Shown: positions 34,079 through 43,553 of the stretch, piece by piece
Layout of the letters: the number at the start of each line of letters is the position of its first letter
Position numbering within the stretch: position 1 is the first letter of the stretch
Assembly: GCA_022340865.1 (NCBI GenBank)
Contig: JAJDNC010000065.1
Coordinates: 46,025-110,024, forward strand
Source: Gemmatimonadota bacterium
GTDB lineage: Bacteria; Gemmatimonadota; Gemmatimonadetes; Longimicrobiales; Gaopeijiaceae
Direction of reading: 5' to 3'
DNA length: 64,000 nt
Program-made: the position numbers and the translations under genes
Notes under the pieces: model-generated
Seen by the model: only the letters and a program-made list of their open reading frames with translations
The model's database searches: none
Told to the model about the DNA's origin: nothing

Positions 34079-34525
34079 ATGGCCGACGACCTTACCGCAG
34101 AGGCGGACCGCAGGCTCGAGGAGGCCCTCACCCGAGAGGGTGCCCGGGACCCCCGGGAGTTCTACCGAGAACGCCTCCGGGACCTCAAACAGGCGAATCC
34201 CGACGGATACGCCAAGGCGGTGGCGTACTACCGCGACACGCTCATTCCCGGCGTGGCGTCGGGTGACGTGGAGCCGCTGCAGGCGTGGACCGAGTATGGC
34301 CGCCGCCTCGCCGAGTCCCTCCTTCCCGGACGCACCGTCTCGGTGGACGCGTCGGGTCGAGCCCACCCGTACGAGGCCCCGGCACCCCGTGACCGGCTCG
34401 TGCTCCACCTCCCCGGCGGCAAGGGCGGGCGTGCGCTCCTGGTGGGCCTCCCCGCCGAGCTCACGCCGGCGCAGCGCGCCACCTACGACGTGCTCGTGGG
34501 GGGCAAGCTGAAGCTCCGGAGCTGA
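34079..34525 (+). CDS. Hypothetical soluble protein
   Basis: The 148-residue product starts MADDLTAEADRRLEEALTRE. The first half is helical and charged (REFYRERLRDLKQANPDGY), and the second half is strand-rich and contains LVLHLPGGKGGRALLVGLPA. No known domain was recognised. GC-rich third positions and a sensible protein pattern support it. An upstream in-frame ATG at 34064 is a possible start. It converges on nothing and lies 109 bases before the end of the M1 peptidase gene. Confidence 0.6.
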   Translation: MADDLTAEADRRLEEALTREGARDPREFYRERLRDLKQANPDGYAKAVAYYRDTLIPGVASGDVEPLQAWTEYGRRLAESLLPGRTVSVDASGRAHPYEAPAPRDRLVLHLPGGKGGRALLVGLPAELTPAQRATYDVLVGGKLKLRS

Positions 34526-34634
34526 CCGGCGCGGGACACCGGTGGAGGAGCGGTGGACGCCGACCGCATCCGCGGAGGACGGCGTGCGGTCCGGAAAGGG
34601 GACGTGCGTGCCTCCCTCGTTTCTGCCCTTTCTG

Positions 34635-37600
34635 CTAACGGCCGGTTCTCACGGAGATCGCGTACCGGAAGGCGAAACGGCGGGTCCGCTCCGTGGCCGC
34701 CAGATCCGGGTCCGCCACTACCAGGGGCAGGTCGACGCGGAGGCTCAGCGGCGAGCCCGCGACGGCGAGCTCCCCACCCACTCCGGCCGAGGCGTAGACG
34801 TGGCCCCAGCCCCCCAGCCCCGCGAAGGCAGCTGGTGTCAGGATCCGGGGGCCGTCCGCGAGGGTGGGGGTAGCACCCATGGCCAGCCCCCCGAAGACGC
34901 TGGCGCGTGCCCGCAGGCGAGCGCTCCTCACCCGCATCCCCACCGCCGGCGTGGCCAGGCGTCCGGTCAGGCTGGCGAGCTGTCCCAGAGCGAGACCGGG
35001 ATGGTACCCCTCCAGCTGCCCCCCACCCGGCACCCACCCATGGAACTCCAGGGGAGCCCCCGTGCTGCGCACCCAGGGGTCCGAGAGCGCCGCGTAGGGA
35101 TCGCCGCCCGCCACGAAGAGCTGACGCTCACGGGGCGCCTCCGCACCACTCCAGATTCCCCGGTACCGTCCCAACACGGCGCCGGCGAAGAAGCGGAGAT
35201 TCGCCCTCCACGGGCGCGTCGGGGCGGTGGTGACATCCTGGGTGAACGTGCCCCGCGTGAAGAAGTGGTCGTTGCTGTCCAGCCCCCACGACAGGCCGAG
35301 GTCCCACCGCGCCCTCGTCCGGGTCTGCCGCATGCCGAGGGACACCTCGGCCGCCCCGCGGTTCGCCAGCGTCCACCGCCCCGGCACGAGGTAGGCCGGA
35401 TCGTAGACGGACGACAGCGTGAGCCCGGCGCGCACGTAGGTGCGCGGCCCCAGCAGCGGGCGCCGGCTGACGTCGCGCTCGCCGCTGAGGTCGAGGAACG
35501 AGCGTCCCTCTCCGATGAAGGTCTCGATGCGCATCCCGTAGCGCGGCCTTCCCCAGAGGATGGGGTTCTCCACGCGCACGTAGAGGCTCCCCACGTCACG
35601 CCTGCGTGAGAGGCCTCCCTTCCGGAACGCGTTCACCCCGGGAAAGCCGAAGCGCACCAAGGCCTGACGGGTGTTGCCCAGATACGACGTCCTCGCCTGG
35701 AAGCCGGCCACGACGCCCCCGGCGTTGTTGGCCCAGGCCAGCGGGAACAGGCGCAGCGGCGCGCGATCGATGAAACGCGGGAGCGCGCCCAGCGGGTCGT
35801 CCAGCCGGGTGAGGTAGGGCCATCTCCCGAAGAGTCCGGGCCGCCAGACGTCGTTGGTGGCGTTCCAATCCAGGGTGGTGCGCAGGGGGTCCAGGGCGAT
35901 GCGGCGGGGCTTGAAGCTCGTGTATACGTGGTGGGTCCAGCGGAGAGCGTCGCCCGGGACCACCGTGTCCTTCACCTGTCCCTTCGCCTCCAGGTACACG
36001 GGCACCGGCATGCGCATGTTGCCCCGCCGGTCGATCTCCAGGGTGGTGAGCCAGCCGCTGCCGTCGCGGCGCACGTGCACGTCGCCCAGGGCGTAGTCGG
36101 TGACGCCGGTGGTATGCAGCCACTCGCCGAAGAACCAGTCCAGGTCACGGTGCATGACCTCTTCGGCCACCGACTGGAAGGAGTACTGGTCCACGTGGCG
36201 GAACTGGTAGCGCCGATACCACGTGCGCATGATCTGCCTCATGCGCTCTTTACCCGCCATCTCGCGCAACATCCAGAGGATGATCTCACCCTTGGTGTAG
36301 ATCATCCTGTCGTACGTGGGGAAGTCGCTGTAACGCTCCGCCTGGAACGTCACGGGCTCCGATTTGCCGCGCAGATCGAGGTCCATGACCCGAGCCTCGC
36401 TCCCCACCCACGCCCTCCGGCCCAGGCCGTGCTCCTCCTCGTACCAGGCGGTCTGGAACGAGGTCATCCCCTCGTCGAGCCACCCCTCGTACCACTCGTT
36501 GTTGCCGAGCATGGCATAGGAGTACTGGTGGCCGACCTCGTGGAGGATGAGCCCCAGGGACGCGCTCCCGTCCATCACCATCATGGGGAACTCGGTTCCG
36601 CCGCCCTCCAGCCGGTGCAGGTTGGTGATCTGGGGGTAGCCGTACTTGCCGTAGAGGCCGTCGAGCCAGCGCAGCGCCTCCACCGTGTTCCGGACGGCCT
36701 TGCCGTTCCCCCACGTCCGCTGGTCTCCGGGACGATAGAGGACGTGGATGGCGGCGTCCCTGAAATGGCCCTGCTCGTAGATGTACGCGGGGTCCGTGGA
36801 CCAGGCGAAATGGTGTACGTCCCGGGCATACCAGCGCACTCGCTTGCGCCCCGGCGCCGGGGTCGGCGAGAGGAGCCCGAGGGATGCGCCCGTGGGCAGC
36901 GCCTCCCGGGGCGTGACGTCGCAGCTACGTACACCTCCGCGCACGACGCAGGGCGCTTTGACCAGGGAGTCCAGGGGGCCGTACCAACTCCGCTGGAGGT
37001 CCACCGGGCCCGTGCCGGAGGCGGCCGCGCCCGCCCAGCCGGGATCGCCCTCCACGGGCACGCCGGTAGCGCCCACCACCTGGTCCGCCGGGAGGTCCAG
37101 GGTCACGTCGAACGTGGCGAACTCGCCGTAGAACTCTCCCATGCGATACAGGGGGTGGGCACGCCACCCCTCCAGGTCGTACACCACCACCTTGGGATAC
37201 CACTGCGCGAAGTCGTAGTGGCGGCCCTTGCGTCCCTGACGCCGGAACGTGGTGGAGAGCCGGGCGTTCCAGTCGTACGCCAGCGTGATCTCCGCTCCGG
37301 GGGGGAGCGGCGCGGGCAACTCCATGCGCACGATGGTGGAGTCCGGCGCGTACGGGTACACGAGCGAGACCGGACGGCCGTCCACCTCCACGCCCTCCAG
37401 GCGGTCGAAGGCCCAGTCGTCCGGCCCGAGGTCCTGGAAGGTGTGGATCCCCATCTGCAGGTCCCGTCGCGCCCAGGCGGAGTTGGGACGGAACGCGTTC
37501 AGGTACAGATGCAGGTAGAACTCGTGGAGGGTGTCGGGCGACTCGTTCCGGTACCACACGCGCGCCCGTCCCGTGAGGACGTGGCTGGGCTCGTCGAGGC

Positions 37601-37721
37601 TCGCCTCGATGCGGTACGAGACCCCCTGCTGCCACGCGCTGGGGGCCTGCTGCGGTGCGGCGCCGGCCGTCGCCGTGGCGGCGGCGAGGAGGGCCGACGT
37701 CAGGAGCCCGTGAACCGGCAT
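34635..37721 (-). CDS. M1-family metallopeptidase with long C-terminal region
   Basis: The 1028-residue protein has a signal peptide (MPVHGLLTSALLAAATATAG) and a gluzincin core: the zinc site HEVGH at 394-398 with the third ligand Glu417 in EGWLDEG, 18 residues later, and GGGTEFPMMV in place of the GAMEN exopeptidase motif. The tail from about residue 620 onwards is rich in beta strands and ends with the terminal-strand pattern FRYAISVRTGR; it may be a membrane-anchored barrel-like domain. Action on peptides in the periplasm is likely, with substrate unknown. AGGAGGACTGATTC precedes the ATG, three bases after the DAK2-DegV gene. Confidence 0.88.
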   Translation of the reverse strand: MPVHGLLTSALLAAATATAGAAPQQAPSAWQQGVSYRIEASLDEPSHVLTGRARVWYRNESPDTLHEFYLHLYLNAFRPNSAWARRDLQMGIHTFQDLGPDDWAFDRLEGVEVDGRPVSLVYPYAPDSTIVRMELPAPLPPGAEITLAYDWNARLSTTFRRQGRKGRHYDFAQWYPKVVVYDLEGWRAHPLYRMGEFYGEFATFDVTLDLPADQVVGATGVPVEGDPGWAGAAASGTGPVDLQRSWYGPLDSLVKAPCVVRGGVRSCDVTPREALPTGASLGLLSPTPAPGRKRVRWYARDVHHFAWSTDPAYIYEQGHFRDAAIHVLYRPGDQRTWGNGKAVRNTVEALRWLDGLYGKYGYPQITNLHRLEGGGTEFPMMVMDGSASLGLILHEVGHQYSYAMLGNNEWYEGWLDEGMTSFQTAWYEEEHGLGRRAWVGSEARVMDLDLRGKSEPVTFQAERYSDFPTYDRMIYTKGEIILWMLREMAGKERMRQIMRTWYRRYQFRHVDQYSFQSVAEEVMHRDLDWFFGEWLHTTGVTDYALGDVHVRRDGSGWLTTLEIDRRGNMRMPVPVYLEAKGQVKDTVVPGDALRWTHHVYTSFKPRRIALDPLRTTLDWNATNDVWRPGLFGRWPYLTRLDDPLGALPRFIDRAPLRLFPLAWANNAGGVVAGFQARTSYLGNTRQALVRFGFPGVNAFRKGGLSRRRDVGSLYVRVENPILWGRPRYGMRIETFIGEGRSFLDLSGERDVSRRPLLGPRTYVRAGLTLSSVYDPAYLVPGRWTLANRGAAEVSLGMRQTRTRARWDLGLSWGLDSNDHFFTRGTFTQDVTTAPTRPWRANLRFFAGAVLGRYRGIWSGAEAPRERQLFVAGGDPYAALSDPWVRSTGAPLEFHGWVPGGGQLEGYHPGLALGQLASLTGRLATPAVGMRVRSARLRARASVFGGLAMGATPTLADGPRILTPAAFAGLGGWGHVYASAGVGGELAVAGSPLSLRVDLPLVVADPDLAATERTRRFAFRYAISVRTGR

Positions 37722-37724
37722 GAA

Positions 37725-39563
37725 TCAGTCCTCCTCCACGAGGTAGGCGACGCCCCAGGTCCCGAGCCCCAGGTGCGTGGCGAGAACGGGCGTGGCGGGC
37801 GCGGCGAGAATCTCCACGTCCCGACCGAACCGGTCACGGAGCCCTTGGGCGACAGGCTCCACGGCGTCGGGCTCGCCGACGTAGACGATGCCGAAGCGCG
37901 CCTGCGCGCCTGCGGGCACGCGCCGGACGAGCTCGTCCAGAAGCACGACACGGGCGCGGGCCATGCCCATAGCCCTCGCTACGGGAGCGACGGTTCCGTC
38001 CAAGGTGAGCTCGAGGATGGGCTTCACGCCGAGCACGCTGCCGAGCAGCGCCCGCCCCCGTCCCACCCTCCCCGAGGCCAGGAGGCGATCGAAGGTGTCC
38101 AGCGTGAAGAGAAGCCCCGAGCGCCGGCGGGTCTCCCCGAGCTCGCGGACGATCTCCTCCGGAGAGCGGCCCAGCTCGGCCAACTCGCACGCCTTCATGA
38201 CCAGGAGTCCCTGCAGGAGGGACGCCCCGGCCGAGTCCACCAGGTGTACCGGCGCGCCGTGGAAGCTCCCCGCCGCCGCCGCGGCGGAACGGAACGTGCC
38301 CGACAGCGCGGAGCCCAGGGTCACGCCCACCACGGCCTCGCCGTCCTCCGCGGCGCGGGCGAACGTCTCCAGGAAGTCCGCCGGCGCCGGCTGGCTCGTC
38401 GTGGGCAGGGATTCGTCGGACGCCAGGCGCCGGTGGAACTCCTCTGCGGTGATGTCGACGCCGTCGCGGTAGGTGCGGTCCGAGTCCACGAGAAGCAGGG
38501 GCGTGACGTGGATGCCGTGGGCGCGGACGATCTCCTCGGGGAGGTCGGCACCACTGTCGGTCATCACCACCACGGGACGCCTCGCCAGGCGGATGTGCTG
38601 ATCGGCCGCACGCTCCACGGCGTAGTGTTGTACGTGCATGTCCTCGGCCTTGTGGGTCACCAGGGTGCCCAGGCCGCGCAGATAGTGGAAGACCGCATCG
38701 GGGTCGTCGGTGTGCACGTGGACCTTCAGGACCGCCCCGGCCCTGATGACGATGAGCGAGTCTCCGTGCTCCCGAAGCTCCGAGCGCACGTCGCTCTGGG
38801 ACGGCAGCGCCGCGCCGCGCACCAGCGCTTCGGTGCAGAAGCGGAAACGCTCGGACGCGTCAGGGAAGTCCACGCGGGCCGCGGCTGCGTCGGCGGTGTC
38901 CTCCTCCGAGGCGCCGCCGCTCACTACGGGATCGCCGTGGATGAAGAGGAGGACTCCTTCGAGGAGGCTGACGAAGCCTTTGGCCCCGGCGTCCACCACG
39001 CCGGCGGTGCGCAGCACCGGAAGCAGCTCCGGCGTCCGCGCCAGCGACACCCGGGCACGCTCCACCAGGTGCTGGATCAGGGCGGCGAAATCGAGCTGGC
39101 GGGCGTCGGCGGCCTCGGCCGTGTCGCGCATCACCGTCAGGATGGTCCCCTCCACCGGCCGCTCCAGCGCCTCGTGGAGCCTGCGCACGCCGGCGCGGAG
39201 CGCCTCGCCGAACTCGCGAGTCGTGATCCGCGCGCGATCGCGGAGGTCCTCGGCGAAGCCCAGCAAAAAGTGGGAGAGCATCATGCCGCAGTTGCCGCGG
39301 GCGCCCAGCACCGCTGCCTGGGCCGCCTCCTGGGCCACCACCGCCACCGCCGCGTCGCGATTGCCGCGCAGATGGTCGGCAATGGCCCGCACCGTGAGGG
39401 CGAGGTTCGTCCCCGTGTCGCCGTCCGGCACCGGGAAGACGTTGATGCGGTTCAACTCCGTGCGCTGGCTCTGCGCGTACTCGCACGCGGCCATCAGCGT
39501 CCGTCGCAGGCGCGGACCGTCCAGGTATCCGATCTTGAGGGGCATCGAGATGCTCAGTGCCAT
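37725..39563 (-). CDS. DAK2-DegV fusion (fatty-acid kinase-like)
   Basis: The 612-residue protein joins two parts usually made as separate proteins. Residues about 10-210 are a DAK2 (FakA-like) kinase domain with INVFPVPDGDTGTNLALT and LGARGNCGMMLSHFLLG. A middle region (about 220-310) follows. Residues about 325-610 are a DegV (FakB-like) fatty-acid-binding domain beginning VVVMTDSGADLPEEIV with TTSQPAPADF and GTFRSA. In Firmicutes FakA phosphorylates fatty acids bound by FakB. ATG 39563 is one of two close starts (the other 39545). The M1 peptidase follows after three bases. Confidence 0.85.
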   Translation of the reverse strand: MALSISMPLKIGYLDGPRLRRTLMAACEYAQSQRTELNRINVFPVPDGDTGTNLALTVRAIADHLRGNRDAAVAVVAQEAAQAAVLGARGNCGMMLSHFLLGFAEDLRDRARITTREFGEALRAGVRRLHEALERPVEGTILTVMRDTAEAADARQLDFAALIQHLVERARVSLARTPELLPVLRTAGVVDAGAKGFVSLLEGVLLFIHGDPVVSGGASEEDTADAAAARVDFPDASERFRFCTEALVRGAALPSQSDVRSELREHGDSLIVIRAGAVLKVHVHTDDPDAVFHYLRGLGTLVTHKAEDMHVQHYAVERAADQHIRLARRPVVVMTDSGADLPEEIVRAHGIHVTPLLLVDSDRTYRDGVDITAEEFHRRLASDESLPTTSQPAPADFLETFARAAEDGEAVVGVTLGSALSGTFRSAAAAAGSFHGAPVHLVDSAGASLLQGLLVMKACELAELGRSPEEIVRELGETRRRSGLLFTLDTFDRLLASGRVGRGRALLGSVLGVKPILELTLDGTVAPVARAMGMARARVVLLDELVRRVPAGAQARFGIVYVGEPDAVEPVAQGLRDRFGRDVEILAAPATPVLATHLGLGTWGVAYLVEED

Positions 39564-39655
39564 GGAGAGTAAGTCTCGGGGTGGCGGCACACGGACGCCA
39601 GCGTCACCTTACCGATGTGGTCCTGCCCAGGCCCTGGACCCTCCGAGGTAACATC

Positions 39656-40537
39656 GTGGAAACGCCCGTCATCCAACACTGGATCGTGTCCGTCGCCCGG
39701 GCGGCGAAGCTGCCGGGGGCCGATACCCTGGACGTGTCGTCCGACACCGACGTGGGCGGCGCCTGGGACCTGGTGGCGATGCACACCGGGGTCGACCCGG
39801 ACGACCTGGCCGCGCGGGTGGCAGCCCACTATCGCCTCGGTGTGGCCGACCTCGACGCGGTGGACGCCCACGCGGGGCGGCTGCTCCCCGCGGGCATCGC
39901 TCGCAGGCTGCACGTGGTCCCGCTCCGGTATTCCGACCGGATCCTGACGGTGGCGACCGCCGACCCGGTGAGCATGGATGCCGAGCGGGAGATCTCCCAC
40001 GTGGCCGGGCGCACCGTGCACTTCGAGGTCGCCTCTCCGCGGGCTCTGGGCGACGCCGTGGAGCGCATGTACCCGAGCCAGCGGACCCTCGGGCACGAGC
40101 TTCCGCCGCTGGAGCCCGAGGCCAAGGGCGGCCCCCTCGTCCTGGTGGTGGACGACGAGGTCGAGATGCGCTCGTTCCTGCGCTCCGTCCTCGAGCAGCG
40201 CGGGTTCCGGGTTGCCGAGGCCTCCGACGGACGCGAGGCCCTGGACTACCTGGCGGGCGAGGAGCCGTTCTCCCTGGTCATCCTGGACCTGTACATGGAG
40301 GACTTGCAGGGCCTGGATGTCCTCAAGCACATCCGGTCCCACGTGCGCACCGCGACGTTGCCGGTGGTGGTGGCGACGGGGTCCGACGATCCCGCCGTGG
40401 AGATGGAGCTCTTCGAGGCGGGTGCAGACGACTTCGTCGTGAAGCCGGTGGACCCGCCCCGGTTCATGTTGCGCGTCCAGGCGGTGCTGCGCCGCCGGGA
40501 GGGCAGCATGGCCGATGCGGGATTGGGACTCGCGTAG
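39656..40537 (+). CDS. Response regulator with N-terminal MshEN-type domain
   Basis: The 293-residue protein has two parts. Residues about 45-150 resemble the GSPII_E/MshEN domain found at the front of type II/IV secretion ATPases (HYRLGVADLDAVDAHAGRLL, VPLRYSDRILTVATADPVSM), known in some cases to bind cyclic di-GMP. Residues about 162-285 are a receiver domain with the acidic pair VVDDE, phospho-acceptor in VILDLYMED, VVATGSD and the FVVKPVD lysine. There is no DNA-binding output. GTG 39656 has GAGG upstream and is divergent from the DAK2-DegV gene, 92 bases away. Confidence 0.85.
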   Translation: METPVIQHWIVSVARAAKLPGADTLDVSSDTDVGGAWDLVAMHTGVDPDDLAARVAAHYRLGVADLDAVDAHAGRLLPAGIARRLHVVPLRYSDRILTVATADPVSMDAEREISHVAGRTVHFEVASPRALGDAVERMYPSQRTLGHELPPLEPEAKGGPLVLVVDDEVEMRSFLRSVLEQRGFRVAEASDGREALDYLAGEEPFSLVILDLYMEDLQGLDVLKHIRSHVRTATLPVVVATGSDDPAVEMELFEAGADDFVVKPVDPPRFMLRVQAVLRRREGSMADAGLGLA

Positions 40538-40585
40538 GCCGAGCCTCCTAACCCTCGCCAGGGCGCAGGTGTCCATGTAGGTGCC

Positions 40586-42442
40586 ATGACCGAGCAAGAA
40601 CATCGTCCTTCGGGATTCAGCCGCTTCGTCGGGGAGCTGAGCCGGCGCCACGTGGTGCGGTTCTCTCTCGGGTATGCCGCCGCCGCGTTCGTCATCCTCC
40701 AGTTCGCGCAGATCGTCCTCCCGGCCTTCGGCATCGGCGACAACGGCCTCCGCGTGATCGTGATCGTCGTCGGCCTGGGCTTCCTGCCCGCGGTGGTGCT
40801 GGCGTGGCTCTTCGACATCACCCCCGAGGGGATCCGGCGCACCGCCGACCCCGAGGCCACGACCGACCGGCTCCCGGAGGGGTCGCTCCTGCCGCGTCTC
40901 GCCTTTCTGGGCTTCACCGTGCTCGTGGTGGGCGGGGTGGGGCTGTGGTTGGCCCGGGACGGAGCGTTCACCTCGGCCCCCGCCCCGGGGTCCGACTCGT
41001 CCGGAGTCGTCGCTCCCGTTCTGGTGAAGTACGACGCCCGCCAGCCCATCCGCTCGCTGGCGGTGCTGCCCCTCGAGAACATCTCCCCCGGGGGTGGGCA
41101 GGACTACTTCAGCGAGGGGATGCAGGAGGAGCTCACCGCGCAGCTGAGCCAGATCTCGGGCCTGCGCGTCGTCTCCCGCACCTCGGTCATGCGATACCTG
41201 GGAACGAACACGCCCATTCCCACCATCGGAAAGGAGCTCCAGGTCGACGCGGTCATCGAGGGCTCCGTTCGCCGGGACTCCGCCCACGTGCGCATCACCG
41301 TGCAGCTCATCCAGGCCGCCAGCGATACGCCCATCTGGACGAAGCAGTACGACCGCGACCTGAAGGACGTGCTGGCCCTGGAGAGCGAGGTCGCACAGGA
41401 GATCGTGCGCGAGGTGCGGGCGCGCATCACGCCGGAGGAGCGAGCGCGGCTGGCGCGCTTGGCGTCCACCAGCATGGACTCCCGCGCCCAGGAGTCGTAC
41501 CTGCGCGGTCGGTACGACTACCAGCGAGGCACTCCGGAAGCCTATCGCTCCGCCATGCGCTACTTCCAGGAAGCGGTCTCCCGGGACTCCACCTTCGCGC
41601 CGGCGCTGGCGGGTCTGGCGGGGTCGCGCTTCCTGCTGTCCCTGAGCGACCCGGCGGCCCCCGGCGCCGACCCGGCTCTGGCGGAGAAGGAAGCCGACCG
41701 GGCGGTGGCCCTCGACAGCCTGTCCAACGAGGCACGGGAGGTGGCGGCCATCATCCGCAGTAACATGCCGGGACCCGGTGCCGCGCGGCCGAACGACACG
41801 ACGTGGGTCGCCGCCATGACCCAGCTCGGACGGCGCATCGAGGAGCAGCTCCACCGCGGCCCCACCGACACCGCTCGTCAGGGACGCATCCAACAGATAG
41901 TAGCTGCCCGGCAGCTCATGGTGTCGGGCAACTTCGGCGAAGCCACCGACCTACTGCGGGGCATCGTCGAGACGAACCCCACCTTCGGCCTCGGCTGGGA
42001 TCTGCTGGCCCGCGCGCAGCTCGCCGCCGGCCAGGTGGACAGCACCGTGGCCACGCTGGACCGCTGGCGCGCCGCCGGCGGCCAGGGCGCGCCCACCGCC
42101 CAGGAGATCCAGGCGCTGCGCGCCGCCGTGAAGAAGAACGGCGTGAAGGGATACTGGACGTGGGCGCTGGCCCGGATGGAGCAGCGCGAGGCCAGCGGCC
42201 AGCACGTGTCCCGTGGCGAGCTCGCTGCTGCCTATGCTGCGCTGGGGCGCACGGACGACGCGTTCAAGGTCCTCCAGGAAGGCGTGAAGGCGGGAGATCG
42301 GAGCCTGCTCACGTTGCAGAGCGACCCTGTGTGGGACCCCCTCCGGTCCGATCCGCGCTTCGCCGAGCTCATGAGCCAGGTGCGCTCGCTGCGCTTCGCG
42401 CCCGGGCACCGACCTCCGGGCCGGGAGGGAATGCGGCGATAG
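40586..42442 (+). CDS. Membrane TolB-like/TPR protein
   Basis: The 618-residue protein has three membrane segments near the N-terminus (about 25-48, 55-77 and 105-127). A FlgO/TolB-N-like domain follows at about 150-290 (SIAVLPLENISPGGGQDYFS-type start, here IRSLAVLPLENI; EELTAQLSQISGLRVVSRTS; VDAVIEGSVRRD). The rest is a set of TPR-like helices (about 300-600). Close relatives are common in Gemmatimonadota and often carry regulatory or cyclase domains; here no enzyme or DNA-binding domain is present. It lies 48 bases after the response regulator on the same strand. Confidence 0.82.
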   Translation: MTEQEHRPSGFSRFVGELSRRHVVRFSLGYAAAAFVILQFAQIVLPAFGIGDNGLRVIVIVVGLGFLPAVVLAWLFDITPEGIRRTADPEATTDRLPEGSLLPRLAFLGFTVLVVGGVGLWLARDGAFTSAPAPGSDSSGVVAPVLVKYDARQPIRSLAVLPLENISPGGGQDYFSEGMQEELTAQLSQISGLRVVSRTSVMRYLGTNTPIPTIGKELQVDAVIEGSVRRDSAHVRITVQLIQAASDTPIWTKQYDRDLKDVLALESEVAQEIVREVRARITPEERARLARLASTSMDSRAQESYLRGRYDYQRGTPEAYRSAMRYFQEAVSRDSTFAPALAGLAGSRFLLSLSDPAAPGADPALAEKEADRAVALDSLSNEAREVAAIIRSNMPGPGAARPNDTTWVAAMTQLGRRIEEQLHRGPTDTARQGRIQQIVAARQLMVSGNFGEATDLLRGIVETNPTFGLGWDLLARAQLAAGQVDSTVATLDRWRAAGGQGAPTAQEIQALRAAVKKNGVKGYWTWALARMEQREASGQHVSRGELAAAYAALGRTDDAFKVLQEGVKAGDRSLLTLQSDPVWDPLRSDPRFAELMSQVRSLRFAPGHRPPGREGMRR

Positions 42443-42572
42443 GGGAATCGGCACCACGGAGGGCCGACCGGGGACAGGTCTCGACCTCTCCCTGGGACCA
42501 CGGGCGTCCGCCGGTGTATTCCCTTGCCACCGGTCGTACCGGGCCACCATCCCCAAGCGCTTTCCGACATCC

Positions 42573-43553
42573 ATGAACCTGCCCGCGTCGTCGCTTCGCC
42601 GACGGCCCTCTTCCATTCGCGGCGCGCACGTCGCAGCCCTGTTCGCGCTCGCCCTCTCGACGGTGGCCCTGGTGCCGGCCCCGCTGCTGGCCCAGATCCA
42701 CGAGATCCGGGGCCAGGAGCTGCCCGCTCCGGTGCGTGACCTGCCTCTGGTACAGATCTCCGTGCCACCGGAGGCCGGCCACCCCATGGCGTTGGTCATG
42801 AGCGGCGACGGCGACTGGGCCCGCTTCATCCGCGACCTGAGTGACACCCTGGCCGTCCACGGCATCCCCGTCATCGGCCTCGAGTCACGTGCCTGGATGA
42901 AGGGCCCGCGCACCCCGGAGGAGCTCGCCACCGCCATGGAGCGGGTGCTGCGCTACTACCTGAAGACGTGGGGCGTCGACCACTTCATCATCGTGGGGTA
43001 CTCGCGCGGGGCGGACTGGACGCCCTTCCTGGTGAACCGCCTCCCGGGGGATCTCCGCTCGAAGCTGCAGGGCATCGCGCTCTTCAGCCCCGCCCTCGAG
43101 GCCAGCTTCGAGTTCCACCTGGAGGACCTGGTGCGCTTCGTGCACCGGAAGACCAACCGCTCCACCCTCCCAGAGATGGCCGAGATCCACGACCTGCCCG
43201 TGCTGTGTGTCTACGGCGCCCGCGACAAGGAGGCGATGTGTCCGTCGCTGGCCCCGTCGCAGGCGGAGATCGTTCGGCGCGACGCGGGCCACCGCCTCCA
43301 CGACCCGGGCGAGCTTGCGGACCTGGTGATCGCCCGTATGGGCGGTGCGGCGGCCGACCGCTCGGGAACGACGGGCACAGAGGGGGGAGCGGCGGGACGG
43401 CCGAACCGTGAGCGGACCGGCTCAGGCCGCCCAGGGCCGCCCTCTTACTCCTCCCTGAGGGCCTCCACCGGGTCCACGCGGGTGGCGCGCAGCGCCGGCA
43501 GAAGCGTGGCCAGCGTGGCGGCCGCCAGGAGCACGACCACGACCAGGGCATAG
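42573..43553 (+). CDS. VirJ/AcvB-like alpha/beta hydrolase
   Basis: The 326-residue protein has a signal peptide (to about residue 40, ending PAPLLAQ) and a hydrolase domain starting MALVMSGDGDWARFIRDLSD, with nucleophile motif IVGYSRGAD, late Asp in VYGARDKE and His in RDAGHRLHD. This is the VirJ/AcvB pattern; AcvB of Agrobacterium cleaves lysyl-phosphatidylglycerol in the periplasm. No vir genes are nearby. The last 70 residues are a low-complexity tail. Its final 109 bases run antisense over the 3' end of the ADOP permease gene, suggesting a lost upstream stop. Confidence 0.82.
   Translation: MNLPASSLRRRPSSIRGAHVAALFALALSTVALVPAPLLAQIHEIRGQELPAPVRDLPLVQISVPPEAGHPMALVMSGDGDWARFIRDLSDTLAVHGIPVIGLESRAWMKGPRTPEELATAMERVLRYYLKTWGVDHFIIVGYSRGADWTPFLVNRLPGDLRSKLQGIALFSPALEASFEFHLEDLVRFVHRKTNRSTLPEMAEIHDLPVLCVYGARDKEAMCPSLAPSQAEIVRRDAGHRLHDPGELADLVIARMGGAAADRSGTTGTEGGAAGRPNRERTGSGRPGPPSYSSLRASTGSTRVARSAGRSVASVAAARSTTTTRA

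Noticed and set aside
35928..39572. 1214-codon open frame on the plus strand
   Set aside because: It is antisense to the M1 peptidase and DAK2-DegV genes, both of which have clear motifs; the frame has no recognisable protein.
39554..41893. 779-codon open frame on the minus strand
   Set aside because: It is antisense to the response regulator and TolB/TPR genes and has no motifs.
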